Assembly (NCBI RefSeq): GCF_029027965.1
Contig: NZ_CP119082.1
Location: forward strand, 2,837,001 to 2,901,000
Source of the DNA: Paracoccus sp. S3-43
GTDB taxonomy: Bacteria > Pseudomonadota > Alphaproteobacteria > Rhodobacterales > Rhodobacteraceae
Length of the DNA: 64,000 nucleotides
Direction: 5' to 3'
The notes under the pieces are model-generated. The model made no database searches. It saw nothing but the letters and a program-made list of their open reading frames with translations, and was not told the DNA's origin. The position numbers and the translations under genes are program-made. Shown piece after piece: positions 8,818-20,219 of this stretch (its first letter is position 1; each line of letters starts with the position of its first letter).

Positions 8818-9501
8818 TCAGCCCCGCAGATCCGCCAGGATCGCCTGCGCCGCCGCGCGCGGATCGGCGGCCTGCCAGATCGGGCGGCCGACCACGATAT
8901 GATCGGCCCCCGCCCCGATGGCGCTGGCCGGGGTCTCGACCCGCTTCTGATCGCCAAGCGCCGCGCCCGCCGGTCGCACGCCCGGCGTCACGATCAGCCG
9001 CGACCCCGGCAGGGCGCGGATCGCCTGGGCCTCGCGCGGGGAACAGATGATGCCGTCGGCGCCGGCCTCGAAGGCGCGGGCGGCGCGTTCCACGGTGATC
9101 TCGTGCAGGTCGCCCGGCCGGATCATGCCCGCATCCAGATCGGCGCGCTCCAACGAGGTCAGGATCGTCACGCCCAGGATCTTCAGCCCCGATCCCGCAG
9201 CGCCCTGCTTGGCGGCGCGGACCACATGCGGGTCGCCATGCACGGTCAGGAAATCCAGGTCGAATGCCGCCAGCCCCCGCACCGCGGCCTCGACCGTGGC
9301 GCCGATGTCGAACAGCTTCATGTCCAGGAAGATGCGCTTGCCGTGTTCCGCCTTCAGCTCCTGCGCCAGCGCCAGCCCGCCGCCGGTCAGCATCCCCAGG
9401 CCGATCTTGTAGAAGCCCACGGCATCGCCCAGCCGTTCGGCAAGCTCCAGCCCCGCCACGGCGTTCGGCACGTCCAGTGCCACGATCAGCCGGTCATCCA
9501 T
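8818..9501 (-). CDS. pyrF: Orotidine 5'-phosphate decarboxylase
   Basis: PyrF performs the last step of UMP synthesis. The 227-residue length is normal. The catalytic motif is FLDMKLFDIGATVEAAV (Asp-x-Lys-x-x-Asp), with RLIVALDVPNA at the N-terminus, GVTILTS in the barrel, and the phosphate-binding VTPGVRP and HIVVGRPIW at the C-terminus. The ATG at 9501 follows GGGGACGACC. An ATG four codons upstream is possible but has no ribosome site. It diverges from clpB, whose promoter lies just upstream. Confidence 0.97.
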   Translation of the reverse strand: MDDRLIVALDVPNAVAGLELAERLGDAVGFYKIGLGMLTGGGLALAQELKAEHGKRIFLDMKLFDIGATVEAAVRGLAAFDLDFLTVHGDPHVVRAAKQGAAGSGLKILGVTILTSLERADLDAGMIRPGDLHEITVERAARAFEAGADGIICSPREAQAIRALPGSRLIVTPGVRPAGAALGDQKRVETPASAIGAGADHIVVGRPIWQAADPRAAAQAILADLRG

Positions 9502-9553
9502 GGTCGTCCCCATCCGCAGGAAAATCGCGGCGTTATGGCACAGGCCCAGGCGG

Positions 9554-9581
9554 CTTGAAAGCGCCCGGAAACTTCCCAAAT
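9554..9581 (+). promoter_or_regulatory. RpoH (sigma-32 type) promoter of clpB
   Basis: CTTGAAA (9554-9560), a 14-base spacer, then CCCAAAT (9575-9581). This fits the heat-shock consensus CTTGAAA-N13/14-CCCATNT closely. It lies 76 bp upstream of the clpB ATG, the right place and orientation for a chaperone gene. Confidence 0.85.
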
Positions 9582-9657
9582 CTTCTTCCGAAGACCCGAA
9601 TCGGGCGTGCCTTCGGGGTGTCCGGGTAACGGGGGCTATTGAAAGGGGAATTTGCCG

Positions 9658-12297
<2,640 letters not shown>

Positions 12298-12300
12298 TCC

Positions 12301-12330
12301 GAAAAGGCCCCGCATCGTCGGGGCCTTTTC
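12301..12330 (+). terminator. Terminator of clpB
   Basis: A perfect eleven-base-pair inverted repeat, GAAAAGGCCCC (12301-12311) with GGGGCCTTTTC (12320-12330), starts three bases after the clpB stop. The T run is inside the 3' arm. Confidence 0.9.
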
Positions 12331-12336
12331 ATGTTT

Positions 12337-12365
12337 CGGTCACCAACCGGTCACGACCTGTCCAC
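12337..12365 (+). promoter_or_regulatory. Pho-box-like direct repeats upstream of glycerophosphodiesterase gene
   Basis: CGGTCAC (12337-12343), four bases, an identical CGGTCAC (12348-12354), four bases, and then the degenerate TGTCCAC (12359-12365). Seven-base repeats on an 11-base period are the architecture of PhoB sites (consensus CTGTCAT/C-N4-CTGTCAT/C). The first base pair differs from the consensus CT. A possible -10 (TGATAC, 12384-12389) follows. Binding by PhoB is inferred. Confidence 0.55.
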
Positions 12366-12438
12366 GTTTCCTTGATCTTGCCCTGATACCCAGACGGCAT
12401 CGCGAAAAAACGCGAAGTCGTTGTTCAGGATCAAGATC

Positions 12439-13494
12439 ATGCAAAGAATTGCAGAGTTTACCGCCGCAGCCGTCTGCGCCTCGGCCCTTTTCGCGCTGCC
12501 CCTCGCGGCAGCTTCCGTCGACAACCCTTATGCCACGCTGAACGGCCAGGCCCCGATCGTGATCGCCCATCGCGGCGCCCCGGCCTATCTGCCCGAGAAC
12601 ACCATCGGCGGGAACGAACTGTCGGCCAAGATGGGCGCCGACTATGTCGAGACCGACGTGATGATGAGCAAGGACGGCGTTCTGGTCGTCATGCACGATT
12701 CCAGCCTGGCCCGCACCACCAATGTCGAATCCGTCTATGCCCCGCGCAACGGCGGCTATGCGGTCAAGGATTTCACCTATCAGGAACTGCAGGCCCTGAC
12801 GGTCGAGCCGACCGGCTCGGGTCAGTGGACCTATCCCGATTTCGCGCCCCAGGATCCGAATCCCTATCGCATCCCCAGCTTCGCCGACATGCTGGACGCG
12901 CTGACCGCCTATAACGAAAAGAACGGCACCCAGGTCGGGATGCTGACTGAGGGCAAATACGCCTATGACGAGGCCACCAGCCGCGCGGTGATCGAGACGC
13001 TGATCGACAAGGGCTATACCACCCGCGAAAAGTCGATGGTCCAGTCCTTCGATTTCGGCAATGTCTTCGCCTACAGCAACCTGCTGCGCGAATATGGCGT
13101 GGACATGGGCGTGGCCCAGCTGGGCGGCATCGGCAAGGCTGGCGATCAGTGGACCATCGACGGCGTGCTGGTCAGCCAGGTCGCGGGCCATATCGATACG
13201 CTGGCGGCCAGCTATGGCTCGATCACCAAGGATCTGATCGACTATGCGCATGGCCTGGGCCTCAGCGTCTATGGCTGGACCTTCCGCCCCGCCGATCAGG
13301 ACATGGCCTTCGCGCAGCTGAAGGATCTGCTGGACTGGGGCCTGGACGGCATCATCACCGACAACCCCGACTATGCCCGCGCAGTCGTCGATTCGCTTGA
13401 CCTGGCGCCGGTGCCGCTGCCGGCGGGCCTGCCGCTGATGGCCGCGGGCCTTGGCGCGCTGACCGCGCTGCGCATCCGCCGCCGCCGGGCCTGA
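12439..13494 (+). CDS. Secreted glycerophosphodiester phosphodiesterase with VPLPA-CTERM tail
   Basis: A 351-residue GDPD-family enzyme, which would release sn-glycerol 3-phosphate and an alcohol from glycerophosphodiesters. A signal peptide (IAEFTAAAVCASALFALPLA) is followed by the catalytic start IVIAHRGAPAYLPENT. The metal ligands lie in GADYVETDVMMSKDGVLVV and the catalytic His in MHDSSLARTTN; the C-terminal GLDGIITDNPD is typical. The last 25 residues (APVPLPAGLPLMAAGLGA, then LRIRRRRA) form a VPLPA-CTERM exosortase-type sorting signal: motif, membrane helix, basic cluster. The ATG follows AGGA; the upstream TTG frame is unneeded. A Pho-box-like element upstream suggests phosphate control. 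Confidence 0.92.
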   Translation: MQRIAEFTAAAVCASALFALPLAAASVDNPYATLNGQAPIVIAHRGAPAYLPENTIGGNELSAKMGADYVETDVMMSKDGVLVVMHDSSLARTTNVESVYAPRNGGYAVKDFTYQELQALTVEPTGSGQWTYPDFAPQDPNPYRIPSFADMLDALTAYNEKNGTQVGMLTEGKYAYDEATSRAVIETLIDKGYTTREKSMVQSFDFGNVFAYSNLLREYGVDMGVAQLGGIGKAGDQWTIDGVLVSQVAGHIDTLAASYGSITKDLIDYAHGLGLSVYGWTFRPADQDMAFAQLKDLLDWGLDGIITDNPDYARAVVDSLDLAPVPLPAGLPLMAAGLGALTALRIRRRRA

Positions 13495-13501
13495 CCCAAA
13501 C

Positions 13502-13527
13502 GGGCGGCCCTTCGCCGCCCTTTTTTT
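13502..13527 (+). terminator. Terminator of the glycerophosphodiesterase gene
   Basis: A GGGCGGC/GCCGCCC hairpin (13502-13508 with 13514-13520, five-base loop) is followed directly by seven T residues. It separates the two VPLPA-CTERM genes transcriptionally. Confidence 0.92.
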
Positions 13528-13549
13528 CCCCTGATTTTCCGAGGATACC

Positions 13550-14221
13550 ATGTTCAATCCGATCCTGCGCGCCGCCGCGCCGCTGCTTGTCCTGACCGTC
13601 CTGTCGGCCCCCGTTTCCGCCGCCAGCGTCATCGTCAACGGCACTTTCGACAACAACACGACCGGCTGGACCGGCAGCTATTCCACCCGGATCGCCGATC
13701 CCTGGATCGACACCGGCAGCTATTACTTTCCCGGCGCGGGTCCGACCCATTCCATCTCTCAGGACTATGCCCTGAGCACCGAGGAACGCGCCAAGACCCA
13801 GACCGGACGGCTGGGCTATGCCTTCTCGGCCGACATGTTCGGCTGGCACGGGCAGCGCGACTATTCGATCCTGTCGGTGTCCTTCTTCGACAGCGCGAAC
13901 ACGCTGATGGGCTTTGCCGCGCTGGATACCCGCGACATCTATCCCGACACGGGGATGCCCTGGGATCTGTTCATCCATGCGGGCGGGAAATACTATCAGG
14001 AACTGACCGGCTTCCTGCCCGCCAGCACCGCCCTGCTGCGCTTTGCCATCGAGTCCGTCCGGGTCGGCGGCGGCACCAATAACGACGGCTATATCGACAA
14101 CGCCTCGTTCGTGCTGGCCGACATGCCCGCCCCGGCGCCGGTTCCCCTGCCCGCGACGCTGCCGCTGCTGGCCGCCGGCGTCGTCGGGATGGGCGCGCTG
14201 CGCCGCCGCAAGACGCGCTGA
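13550..14221 (+). CDS. Secreted VPLPA-CTERM protein, beta-sandwich-like
   Basis: A 223-residue exported protein of unknown function. It has a signal peptide (AAAPLLVLTVLSAPVSAAS) and then a domain starting VIVNGTFDNNTTGWTGSY. That pattern resembles carbohydrate-binding-like jelly-roll domains of PEP-CTERM-type proteins. The C-terminus PAPVPLPATLPLLAAGVVGM followed by GALRRRKTR is a full VPLPA-CTERM signal. The ATG follows GAGGATACC. Another VPLPA-CTERM gene lies directly upstream, so both substrates could be processed by one exosortase, but no exosortase gene is present in this window. Confidence 0.85.
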   Translation: MFNPILRAAAPLLVLTVLSAPVSAASVIVNGTFDNNTTGWTGSYSTRIADPWIDTGSYYFPGAGPTHSISQDYALSTEERAKTQTGRLGYAFSADMFGWHGQRDYSILSVSFFDSANTLMGFAALDTRDIYPDTGMPWDLFIHAGGKYYQELTGFLPASTALLRFAIESVRVGGGTNNDGYIDNASFVLADMPAPAPVPLPATLPLLAAGVVGMGALRRRKTR

Positions 14222-14231
14222 CACCAGACAG

Positions 14232-14257
14232 GCCGCGCCCCGCATCCGGGGCGCGGC
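14232..14257. terminator. Shared hairpin between convergent genes
   Basis: GCCGCGCCCC and its complement flank a short loop in the 38-bp gap between the VPLPA-CTERM gene and dxs. It lacks a T run on either strand, so its terminator role is inferred from position and symmetry. Confidence 0.5.
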
Positions 14258-14259
14258 GT

Positions 14260-16176
14260 TCAGGCGGTCCTGCCCGCCAGTTGCACCACGCCCATCACCT
14301 CCAGCACCTTCGCCTCGATATGGGCGGCGTTCAGGGCCGAGCTGTCATACATCGCATACGGCGCGTCGTGATCGACGAACCGATCCGGCAGCACCATCGA
14401 GCGGAAGCGCAGGCCGCTGTCGAAGACCCGCTCCTCGGCCAGCAATTGCGCGACATGGCTGCCGAAGCCGCCGACCGCCCCTTCCTCCAGCGTGATCAGC
14501 GCATCATGGCCTGCCGCCAGCCGCAGGATCAGGTCGCGGTCCAGCGGCTTGGCGAAACGGGCATCCGCCACGGTCGGGCTGATCCCGCGCGCCGCCAAGG
14601 ATTCGGAGGCCTTCAACGCCTCGGACAGGCGGGTGCCGAAGGACAGGATGGCGACGCCCTTGCCCTGCTGGACGATGCGGCCCTTGCCGATCTCCAGCAC
14701 CTGGCCGCGTTCCGGCATCTCGACCCCGGTGCCCTCGCCGCGCGGAAAGCGGAAGGCGATGGGACCGCTGTCATGGGCGGCGGCGGTGGCGACCATGTGC
14801 ATCAGTTCGGCCTCGTCGGCGGCGGCCATCACCACCATGCCGGGCAGGTTCGCCAGAAAGGCGATGTCATAGGCCCCGGCATGGGTCGGCCCGTCCTGCC
14901 CCACCAACCCGGCGCGGTCGATGGCGAAGCGCACGGGCAGGTTCTGGACCGCCACGTCATGGACCACCTGGTCATAGCCGCGCTGCAAAAAAGTCGAATA
15001 GATCGCGCAAAAGGGCTTCATTCCGCCCGCAGCCAGCCCCGCCGCGAAGGTCACCGCGTGCTGTTCGGCAATGCCCACGTCGAAGGTCCGGCGCGGGAAA
15101 CGCTCGGCGAACTGCTTCAGCCCCGTGCCGTCGGGCATGGCGGCGGTGATGCCCACGATCTTGTCATCACGCCCGGCCTCGTCGATCAGCGCCTTGGCGA
15201 AAACGGCGGTATAGCTGGGGGCGTTCGATTTCGCCTTGGCCTGAACGCCCGTCACCATGTCGAACTTGCCCGTCGCATGGCCCCGGTCGGCGGCATTCTC
15301 GGCCGGGGCATAGCCCTTGCCCTTTTTCGTCACCGCATGGATCAGCACCGGCCCGGTGGCGCGCGATTTCACCGTGCGCAGCAGCGGCAGAAGCTGGTCA
15401 AGGTCGTGCCCGTCGACCGGGCCGATATAGGAGAATCCCAGTTCCTCGAACAGGGTGCCGCCGATCGCCATGCCCTTCAGCATTTCCTTGGCCCGGCGCG
15501 CGCCTTCCTGGAAGGGCGGCGGCAGCAGGCCCACGGCACCCTTGGCAGCGGCCTTCAGATCCTGAAAGGGCGCGCGGGTGTAAAGGCTGGTCAGGTATGA
15601 CGACAGCGCGCCGACCGGCGGGGCGATGGACATCTCGTTGTCGTTCAGCACCACGATCAGCCGCTTGCCCAGATGGCCCGCATTGTTCAGCGCCTCGAAG
15701 GCCATGCCCGCGCTCATGGCGCCGTCGCCGATCACCGCCACGGCATCGCCCGGATCGCCGCCCAGATCGCGCGCCACGGCAAAGCCCAATGCCGCAGAAA
15801 TCGAGGTGCTGGAATGGCCCGCCCCGAACGGATCATAGGCGCTTTCCGCGCGCTTGGTGAACCCCGCCAGCCCGCCGCCCATGCGCAGGGTGCGGATCCG
15901 GTCGCGCCGCCCGGTCAGGATCTTGTGGGGATAGCACTGGTGGCCCACGTCCCAGATGATCTTGTCGCGCGGCGTGTCGAACACCGCGTGCAGCGCCACG
16001 GTCAGTTCCACGACGCCCAGCCCCGCGCCCAGATGCCCGCCGGTGACGCTGACCGCGCTGATGGTCTCGGACCGCAACTCGTCGGCAAGCTGGCGCAGTT
16101 CCCGGTCGCTCAGCGCCTTCAGGTCCGAGGGAAGCCGCACCCGGTCGAGGATCGGCGTCTTGGTCAGGTCGGTCAT
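14260..16176 (-). CDS. dxs: 1-deoxy-D-xylulose-5-phosphate synthase
   Basis: DXS is the thiamine-diphosphate enzyme that opens the MEP isoprenoid pathway, joining pyruvate and glyceraldehyde 3-phosphate. The 638 residues are full length. Visible are [15 protein letters not shown], the ThDP-binding [32 protein letters not shown], the central [18 protein letters not shown] and the C-terminal [10 protein letters not shown]. The start is [10 protein letters not shown], after AAGGGCCAGCCC; the 32-codon upstream extension runs back into the ispA stop region. It is last in the MFS-HDAC-xseB-ispA-dxs run, 34 bp after ispA. Confidence 0.98.
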   Translation of the reverse strand: MTDLTKTPILDRVRLPSDLKALSDRELRQLADELRSETISAVSVTGGHLGAGLGVVELTVALHAVFDTPRDKIIWDVGHQCYPHKILTGRRDRIRTLRMGGGLAGFTKRAESAYDPFGAGHSSTSISAALGFAVARDLGGDPGDAVAVIGDGAMSAGMAFEALNNAGHLGKRLIVVLNDNEMSIAPPVGALSSYLTSLYTRAPFQDLKAAAKGAVGLLPPPFQEGARRAKEMLKGMAIGGTLFEELGFSYIGPVDGHDLDQLLPLLRTVKSRATGPVLIHAVTKKGKGYAPAENAADRGHATGKFDMVTGVQAKAKSNAPSYTAVFAKALIDEAGRDDKIVGITAAMPDGTGLKQFAERFPRRTFDVGIAEQHAVTFAAGLAAGGMKPFCAIYSTFLQRGYDQVVHDVAVQNLPVRFAIDRAGLVGQDGPTHAGAYDIAFLANLPGMVVMAAADEAELMHMVATAAAHDSGPIAFRFPRGEGTGVEMPERGQVLEIGKGRIVQQGKGVAILSFGTRLSEALKASESLAARGISPTVADARFAKPLDRDLILRLAAGHDALITLEEGAVGGFGSHVAQLLAEERVFDSGLRFRSMVLPDRFVDHDAPYAMYDSSALNAAHIEAKVLEVMGVVQLAGRTA

Positions 16177-16210
16177 GGGCTGGCCCTTTGTGCAGGCAGG
16201 GGGCGGGCGT

Positions 16211-17071
16211 TCAGGTGTCGCGTTCGATAACGAAACGCGCCAAGTGGCGCAAGTTCCCGGCGGCCCCGCCATAGGGCGCCAGCGCGGCGTCGGCGGCGGC
16301 GACCAGCCGCGCCGCCTCGGCCCGCGCGCCGTCCAGGCCCAGCAGGGACAGGAATGTGGCCTTGCCAGCCGAGGCGTCCTTGCCGACGCGCTTGCCGGTC
16401 ACATCTTCGTTGCCGGTCACGTCCAGGATGTCGTCGGCGATCTGGAAGGCCAGCCCCACCGCATCGGCATAGGCCGCCAGCGGCGCGGGATCGGCATGGG
16501 CGATCAGCGGCCCGGCCATAGCGGCAAAGCGGATCAGCGCGCCGGTCTTGCCGCCCTGCAATTCGGTGATCTGGTCCAGCGTCAGCGGCCGCGCCGCCGT
16601 TTCGGCGGCAATATCCAGGGCCTGCCCCCAGACCATCCCCGCCCCGCCGACCGCCTGCGCGAAGGCCGCGACCAGGCGGCGCGTGGCGGCATCGCCGATG
16701 TCGGGATCGGCCAGCAGCCCGAAGGCCAGCGATTGCAGCGCGTCGCCCGCCAGGATCGCGGTGGCCTGGGACCATTTCACATGCACCGTGGGCAGGCCGC
16801 GCCGCAGGTCGTCGTTGTCCATCGCGGGCAGGTCGTCATGGACCAGGGAATAGGCGTGCAGCGCCTCGACCGCTGCCGCGACCGGCAGGGCGGCGGCATC
16901 GGCAACGCCATGCAGACGGGCGGATTCCATGACCAGAAAGGCCCGGATCCGCTTGCCGCCCGCGCAGGCATAACCCATCGCGTCGCGCAGGTCGCCCGAA
17001 GGCAGGGCGCCGATCGCCCGGTCAAGCGCGGCCTGCACCTGCGCCTTCACGGCGTCCAGTCGGGATTGCAT
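16211..17071 (-). CDS. ispA: Polyprenyl (farnesyl-type) diphosphate synthase
   Basis: A 286-residue trans-prenyltransferase that condenses isopentenyl diphosphate onto allylic diphosphates. The first Asp-rich motif is [18 protein letters not shown], and the second is [30 protein letters not shown] and KATFLSLLG are family-typical. The short length and the proximity to xseB and dxs fit farnesyl diphosphate synthase, although geranylgeranyl specificity cannot be excluded. The ATG overlaps the xseB stop (ATGA), showing translational coupling. Its products would feed quinone side chains, undecaprenyl carriers and possibly carotenoids. Confidence 0.94.
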   Translation of the reverse strand: MQSRLDAVKAQVQAALDRAIGALPSGDLRDAMGYACAGGKRIRAFLVMESARLHGVADAAALPVAAAVEALHAYSLVHDDLPAMDNDDLRRGLPTVHVKWSQATAILAGDALQSLAFGLLADPDIGDAATRRLVAAFAQAVGGAGMVWGQALDIAAETAARPLTLDQITELQGGKTGALIRFAAMAGPLIAHADPAPLAAYADAVGLAFQIADDILDVTGNEDVTGKRVGKDASAGKATFLSLLGLDGARAEAARLVAAADAALAPYGGAAGNLRHLARFVIERDT

Positions 17072-17307
17072 CACAGCCCCTCGGCCGGTTCCGTCCCCGT
17101 GGGCTGGCCATTGGCGGCAAGGGTGATCTTTTCCACCCGGTCCTCGGCCTCGCGCAGGCGTTTCTCGCAATGGGCGCGCAACGCGGCGCCGCGTTCGTAA
17201 AGGCGGATCGAATCGTCCAGCGTCGCGTCGCCGGTTTCCAGCTTGCCGACCGTGGCCTCCAGCTCCTTCATGGCTTCCTCGAAGCTCATGGTCGCGATGT
17301 CGTTCAT
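17071..17307 (-). CDS. xseB: Exodeoxyribonuclease VII small subunit
   Basis: XseB is the small, mostly helical subunit of the single-strand exonuclease VII. The 78 residues include MSFEEAMKELEATVGKLETG and then DATLDDSIRLYERGAALRAHCEKRL, the conserved amphipathic pattern of the family. The gene overlaps the HDAC gene upstream and ispA downstream by four bases each. The xseB-ispA-dxs order is widespread in proteobacteria. xseA is not in this window. Confidence 0.97.
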   Translation of the reverse strand: MNDIATMSFEEAMKELEATVGKLETGDATLDDSIRLYERGAALRAHCEKRLREAEDRVEKITLAANGQPTGTEPAEGL

Positions 17308-18224
17308 GTTCCGGCCTCCAGCAGCACTTCGACATGGGCGCGGACGGACCGGCCCAAAGCGGCCAGATCATAGCCACCTTCCAGGCAGGATACCACCGGG
17401 GCCGACAGATCCGCCGCCATATCGCAGATCATCCGGGTGATGGCGGCGAAATCATGATCGCCCCATTCAAGCTGCGCCAAGGGATCGGCGGCATGGGAGT
17501 CGAACCCGGCCGAGACGATCACCAGTTGCGGCCCGAAGTCCGAGGCGCGGGCCAGGATGTCGCGCCAGGCCGCCTGCCCCGCCGCGCCGTCCGAGCCGGG
17601 CCGCAGCGGCAGGTTCACCATCTGCCTATGCGCGCCACGTTCCGCCGCCGCCCCGGTGCCCGGATAAAGTGGCATCTGGTGGGTGGACGCAAAGAAGGCG
17701 CGGGGCTCGTCCCACAGCAGATCCTGCGTGCCGTTGCCGTGATGCACGTCGAAATCCAGCACCGCCACCCGGTCCAGCCGGTGATGGTCGAGCGCCCGTC
17801 TGGCCGCGATGGCGGCATTGCCGAGGATGCAGAAGCCCATCGGCTTTTCGCGTTCGGCGTGATGGCCGGGCGGGCGCATGGCGACGAAGGCATTCGCCGC
17901 ATCCCCCGCCAGCACCGCGTCCACCGCCGCGACCGCGCCCCCCGCCGCGCGCAGGGCGGCATCCAGGCTGCCCGGCGACAGATGCGTGTCGGCGTCCAGC
18001 ATCCGCCAGCCCTCGTCCGGGACGGCGGCGCGGATGCGGTCCAGATAGGTCTGCGGGTGGCAGCGCAGGATCTCGGCCTCATCGGCGCGGGGCGCCTCGC
18101 GCCGGTCCAGGGGCAGGTCGGCAAGCGCGTCGCTCACCGCGGCGTGGCGGGCCACCTGTTCGGGATGGCCGGGCGGGGTGATGTGGCGCTCGGCGTCGGG
18201 ATGGGTGAACAGGGCGGTTGTCAT
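17304..18224 (-). CDS. Histone deacetylase family (class II-like) amidohydrolase
   Basis: A 306-residue member of the zinc-dependent HDAC/acetylpolyamine amidohydrolase superfamily. The hallmark segments are RPPGHHAEREKPMGFCILGN (tandem catalytic His), AVLDFDVHHGNGTQ (metal-binding Asp and His), FASTHQMPLYPGTG, VSAGFDSHAADPL (metal Asp) and CLEGGYDL near the end. The ATG at 18224 overlaps the MFS gene stop, and its own stop overlaps xseB. The substrate is not predictable from sequence; acetylated polyamines or proteins are both possible. Its presence between a transporter and isoprenoid genes is common in Rhodobacterales as far as I recall. Confidence 0.93.
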   Translation of the reverse strand: MTTALFTHPDAERHITPPGHPEQVARHAAVSDALADLPLDRREAPRADEAEILRCHPQTYLDRIRAAVPDEGWRMLDADTHLSPGSLDAALRAAGGAVAAVDAVLAGDAANAFVAMRPPGHHAEREKPMGFCILGNAAIAARRALDHHRLDRVAVLDFDVHHGNGTQDLLWDEPRAFFASTHQMPLYPGTGAAAERGAHRQMVNLPLRPGSDGAAGQAAWRDILARASDFGPQLVIVSAGFDSHAADPLAQLEWGDHDFAAITRMICDMAADLSAPVVSCLEGGYDLAALGRSVRAHVEVLLEAGT

Positions 18225-19864
18225 CAGACCTCCATCTTGCCGATCAGGGGCAGGTCGTCCTCGGGTCCGACGCTGTGGCGTTCGATCATGCGGTGAACCA
18301 GCGGATCGCCCTCGCCCTGGTGCAGGGCGCGCAGGGCGACGGTGATTTCGGCCTCCGACCTGGTGCGGCGCAGGTTGTGGCGGACATATTCGTCCCAGGT
18401 GGCGAGGTGATAGCTTTCCGACCACAGGTCGGGATGTTCCAGATCGCGCAGCAGCGCCCAGTTGCGCGCCCCGTCGCGGCGGCGCACGCCCCGGCGAAGC
18501 TGCATCAGGCGCAGGAATTCGGTCGTATCCTTCTGCGCGATCCGGTAATCGACCATCACCATGATCGGCCCCGACCGGCCCCGCAGATCCAGCCGCAGCG
18601 CCGGTTCGCGGAACCGGTTGAGGGGTTCCAGATCGGCCGTGCCGAAATCGGGCGCCTTGAACCAGAACCCGATCACCGCCCCCGCCAGCAGCACGATGCC
18701 TGCCGCCGTCAGCGCCTCGCCCAGGCCATGCGCGCCCGCGACGGCGCCCCAGGCCCAGGATCCCGCCGCCATGCCGCCGAAGGTCGCCGTCTGATACAGC
18801 GCCAGCGCGCGGGCCACGACCCAGCGAGGCGTCGAAAGCTGCACCGTCACATTGAACAGCGACAGGGCCAGCACCCAGGAGGCCCCAGCAGGCAGCAGCG
18901 CCAAGGCGTGCAGCCAGACATTCTGGGTCTGGCCCAGCACGACGGCGGACAGGGCGAAACCCGCAAAGGCCATGCGCACGATGTTTTCATTGTCGAAACG
19001 CGCCCGGATGCGCGGGTTCAGCGCCGCACCCGCGATGGCGCCGATGCCGTAGCAGCCCAGCAGCCCGCCGAACAGCATCGACCCGCCCTCGGGGTGGGCC
19101 TTGGCGACCAGGGGCAGCAGCGCCAGGATCGACACGGCGGCAAAGCCAAACAGCGCGCCGCGCAGGATCACCTTCATCAGGTTCGGCGACAGAAAGACAT
19201 AGCGCAGCCCGGCGGCGACGGCGGGCAGGAACGCCTCGGGCGGGGCGGTGCGCGGGGCGATGGTCGGGCGCCAGCGCAGCAGCGCGCCCAGAAGCGGGAT
19301 ATAGCTGAGCGCGTTGACCGCGAAGGCCGCCGCCGCGCCGAAGGCGGCGACGATGAAGCCCCCGGCGGCAGGCCCGACGCTGCGCATCAGGTTGAAGCCG
19401 ACCGAGTTCAGCGTGACGGCGGCGGGCAGGTCCGCGCGTGGCACCAGATCGCCCATGCTGGCCTGCCAGGGCGGGTTATAGAGCGCCTGCCCCGCCCCGA
19501 TCAGGAAGGTGAAGGCCAGCAGCAGCCAGGGCGTCAGCCAGCCCTGCCAGGCGACGACCGCCAGCAGGACCGACACCACGCCCATGAAGCATTGCGCGAA
19601 CAGCAGGATCGCCTTGCGGTCGAAGATGTCGGCCAGCGCGCCCGAGGCCAGCGCCAGCAGCATGATCGGCAGGGTGTTCGACGCCTGCACCAGGGCGATC
19701 AGCGTGGCGCTGTCGGTCAGTTGCGTCATCAACCAGGCCGCGCCCACGGCCTGGACCAGCCCGCCGAAGTTCGAGACCAGCGTCGCGCTCCATAACAGGC
19801 GGAAGTCGCGGTGGCGGAACGGGGCAAGGGCAGAGGGACGGGAGGGCGGCGGCTGCTGGGTCAC
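18224..19864 (-). CDS. MFS exporter with C-terminal soluble ABM-like domain
   Basis: A 546-residue major-facilitator protein of the MFS_3/EntS-type branch. Twelve or so helices run from FRLLWSATLVSNFGGLVQAV to LLAGAVIGFWFKAP, with the inter-domain loop motif GALADIFDRKAILLF. From about residue 430 the sequence becomes soluble (MVMVDYRIAQKDTTEFLRLM, WALLRDLEHPDLWSESYHL, TWDEYVRHNLRRT). That part resembles the antibiotic-biosynthesis-monooxygenase-like domain often fused to MFS_3 proteins. Export of a siderophore or small molecule is the usual guess for this branch, but no substrate evidence lies nearby. It starts the coupled minus-strand run. Confidence 0.88.
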   Translation of the reverse strand: MTQQPPPSRPSALAPFRHRDFRLLWSATLVSNFGGLVQAVGAAWLMTQLTDSATLIALVQASNTLPIMLLALASGALADIFDRKAILLFAQCFMGVVSVLLAVVAWQGWLTPWLLLAFTFLIGAGQALYNPPWQASMGDLVPRADLPAAVTLNSVGFNLMRSVGPAAGGFIVAAFGAAAAFAVNALSYIPLLGALLRWRPTIAPRTAPPEAFLPAVAAGLRYVFLSPNLMKVILRGALFGFAAVSILALLPLVAKAHPEGGSMLFGGLLGCYGIGAIAGAALNPRIRARFDNENIVRMAFAGFALSAVVLGQTQNVWLHALALLPAGASWVLALSLFNVTVQLSTPRWVVARALALYQTATFGGMAAGSWAWGAVAGAHGLGEALTAAGIVLLAGAVIGFWFKAPDFGTADLEPLNRFREPALRLDLRGRSGPIMVMVDYRIAQKDTTEFLRLMQLRRGVRRRDGARNWALLRDLEHPDLWSESYHLATWDEYVRHNLRRTRSEAEITVALRALHQGEGDPLVHRMIERHSVGPEDDLPLIGKMEV

Positions 19865-20219
19865 GGATACGGTCGCTTTGGGCTTTCCGTCACCCTAGCC
19901 AGCGGCGCGCGAGGGGGCAATGTGGGGCAATGTGGGGGAGGACGACAGGGGCAGACGCGCTTCTTTCCATGGCGATGAAACCAAAACAAACGCGAATTTG
20001 TTCCGCCGTCAGCCGAACTTGATCAAACTGCCGCCCTTTCGCCACAACCCGCGCCCCGCTTCGATCCCGGCCGGGGCGCAAGGCTTGACGACCCCTGTCT
20101 GTGACGGGCTGATGAACCCCAGCGCGAATCACCCCACGTCCCGACGGGCCTGGGCGATTCATACGAAATCTTGGATGCTGCCGGCGCCCGCGACAGGCCG
20201 CCGGATGCCATGAAGGAAC
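19865..20219. other. Divergent regulatory region, MFS gene / L,D-transpeptidase
   Basis: 355 bp between divergent genes. It contains a tandem ten-base repeat GGGGCAATGT (19914-19923 and 19924-19933) about 50 bp from the MFS start, an A-rich low-GC segment (about 19965-20005), and the palindrome TTGATCAA (20019-20026). A 97-codon open frame on the plus strand has no ribosome site and looks non-coding. No promoter pair can be assigned with confidence. Confidence 0.45.

Noticed and set aside
20019..20026. TTGATCAA palindrome as an Fnr-type site
   Set aside because: An Fnr/Anr site needs TTGAT-N4-ATCAA; this palindrome has no spacer, so the match is insufficient.
19920..20213. A 97-codon plus-strand frame in the divergent region
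   Set aside because: No ribosome site, odd composition, and it covers the likely promoters of both neighbours.
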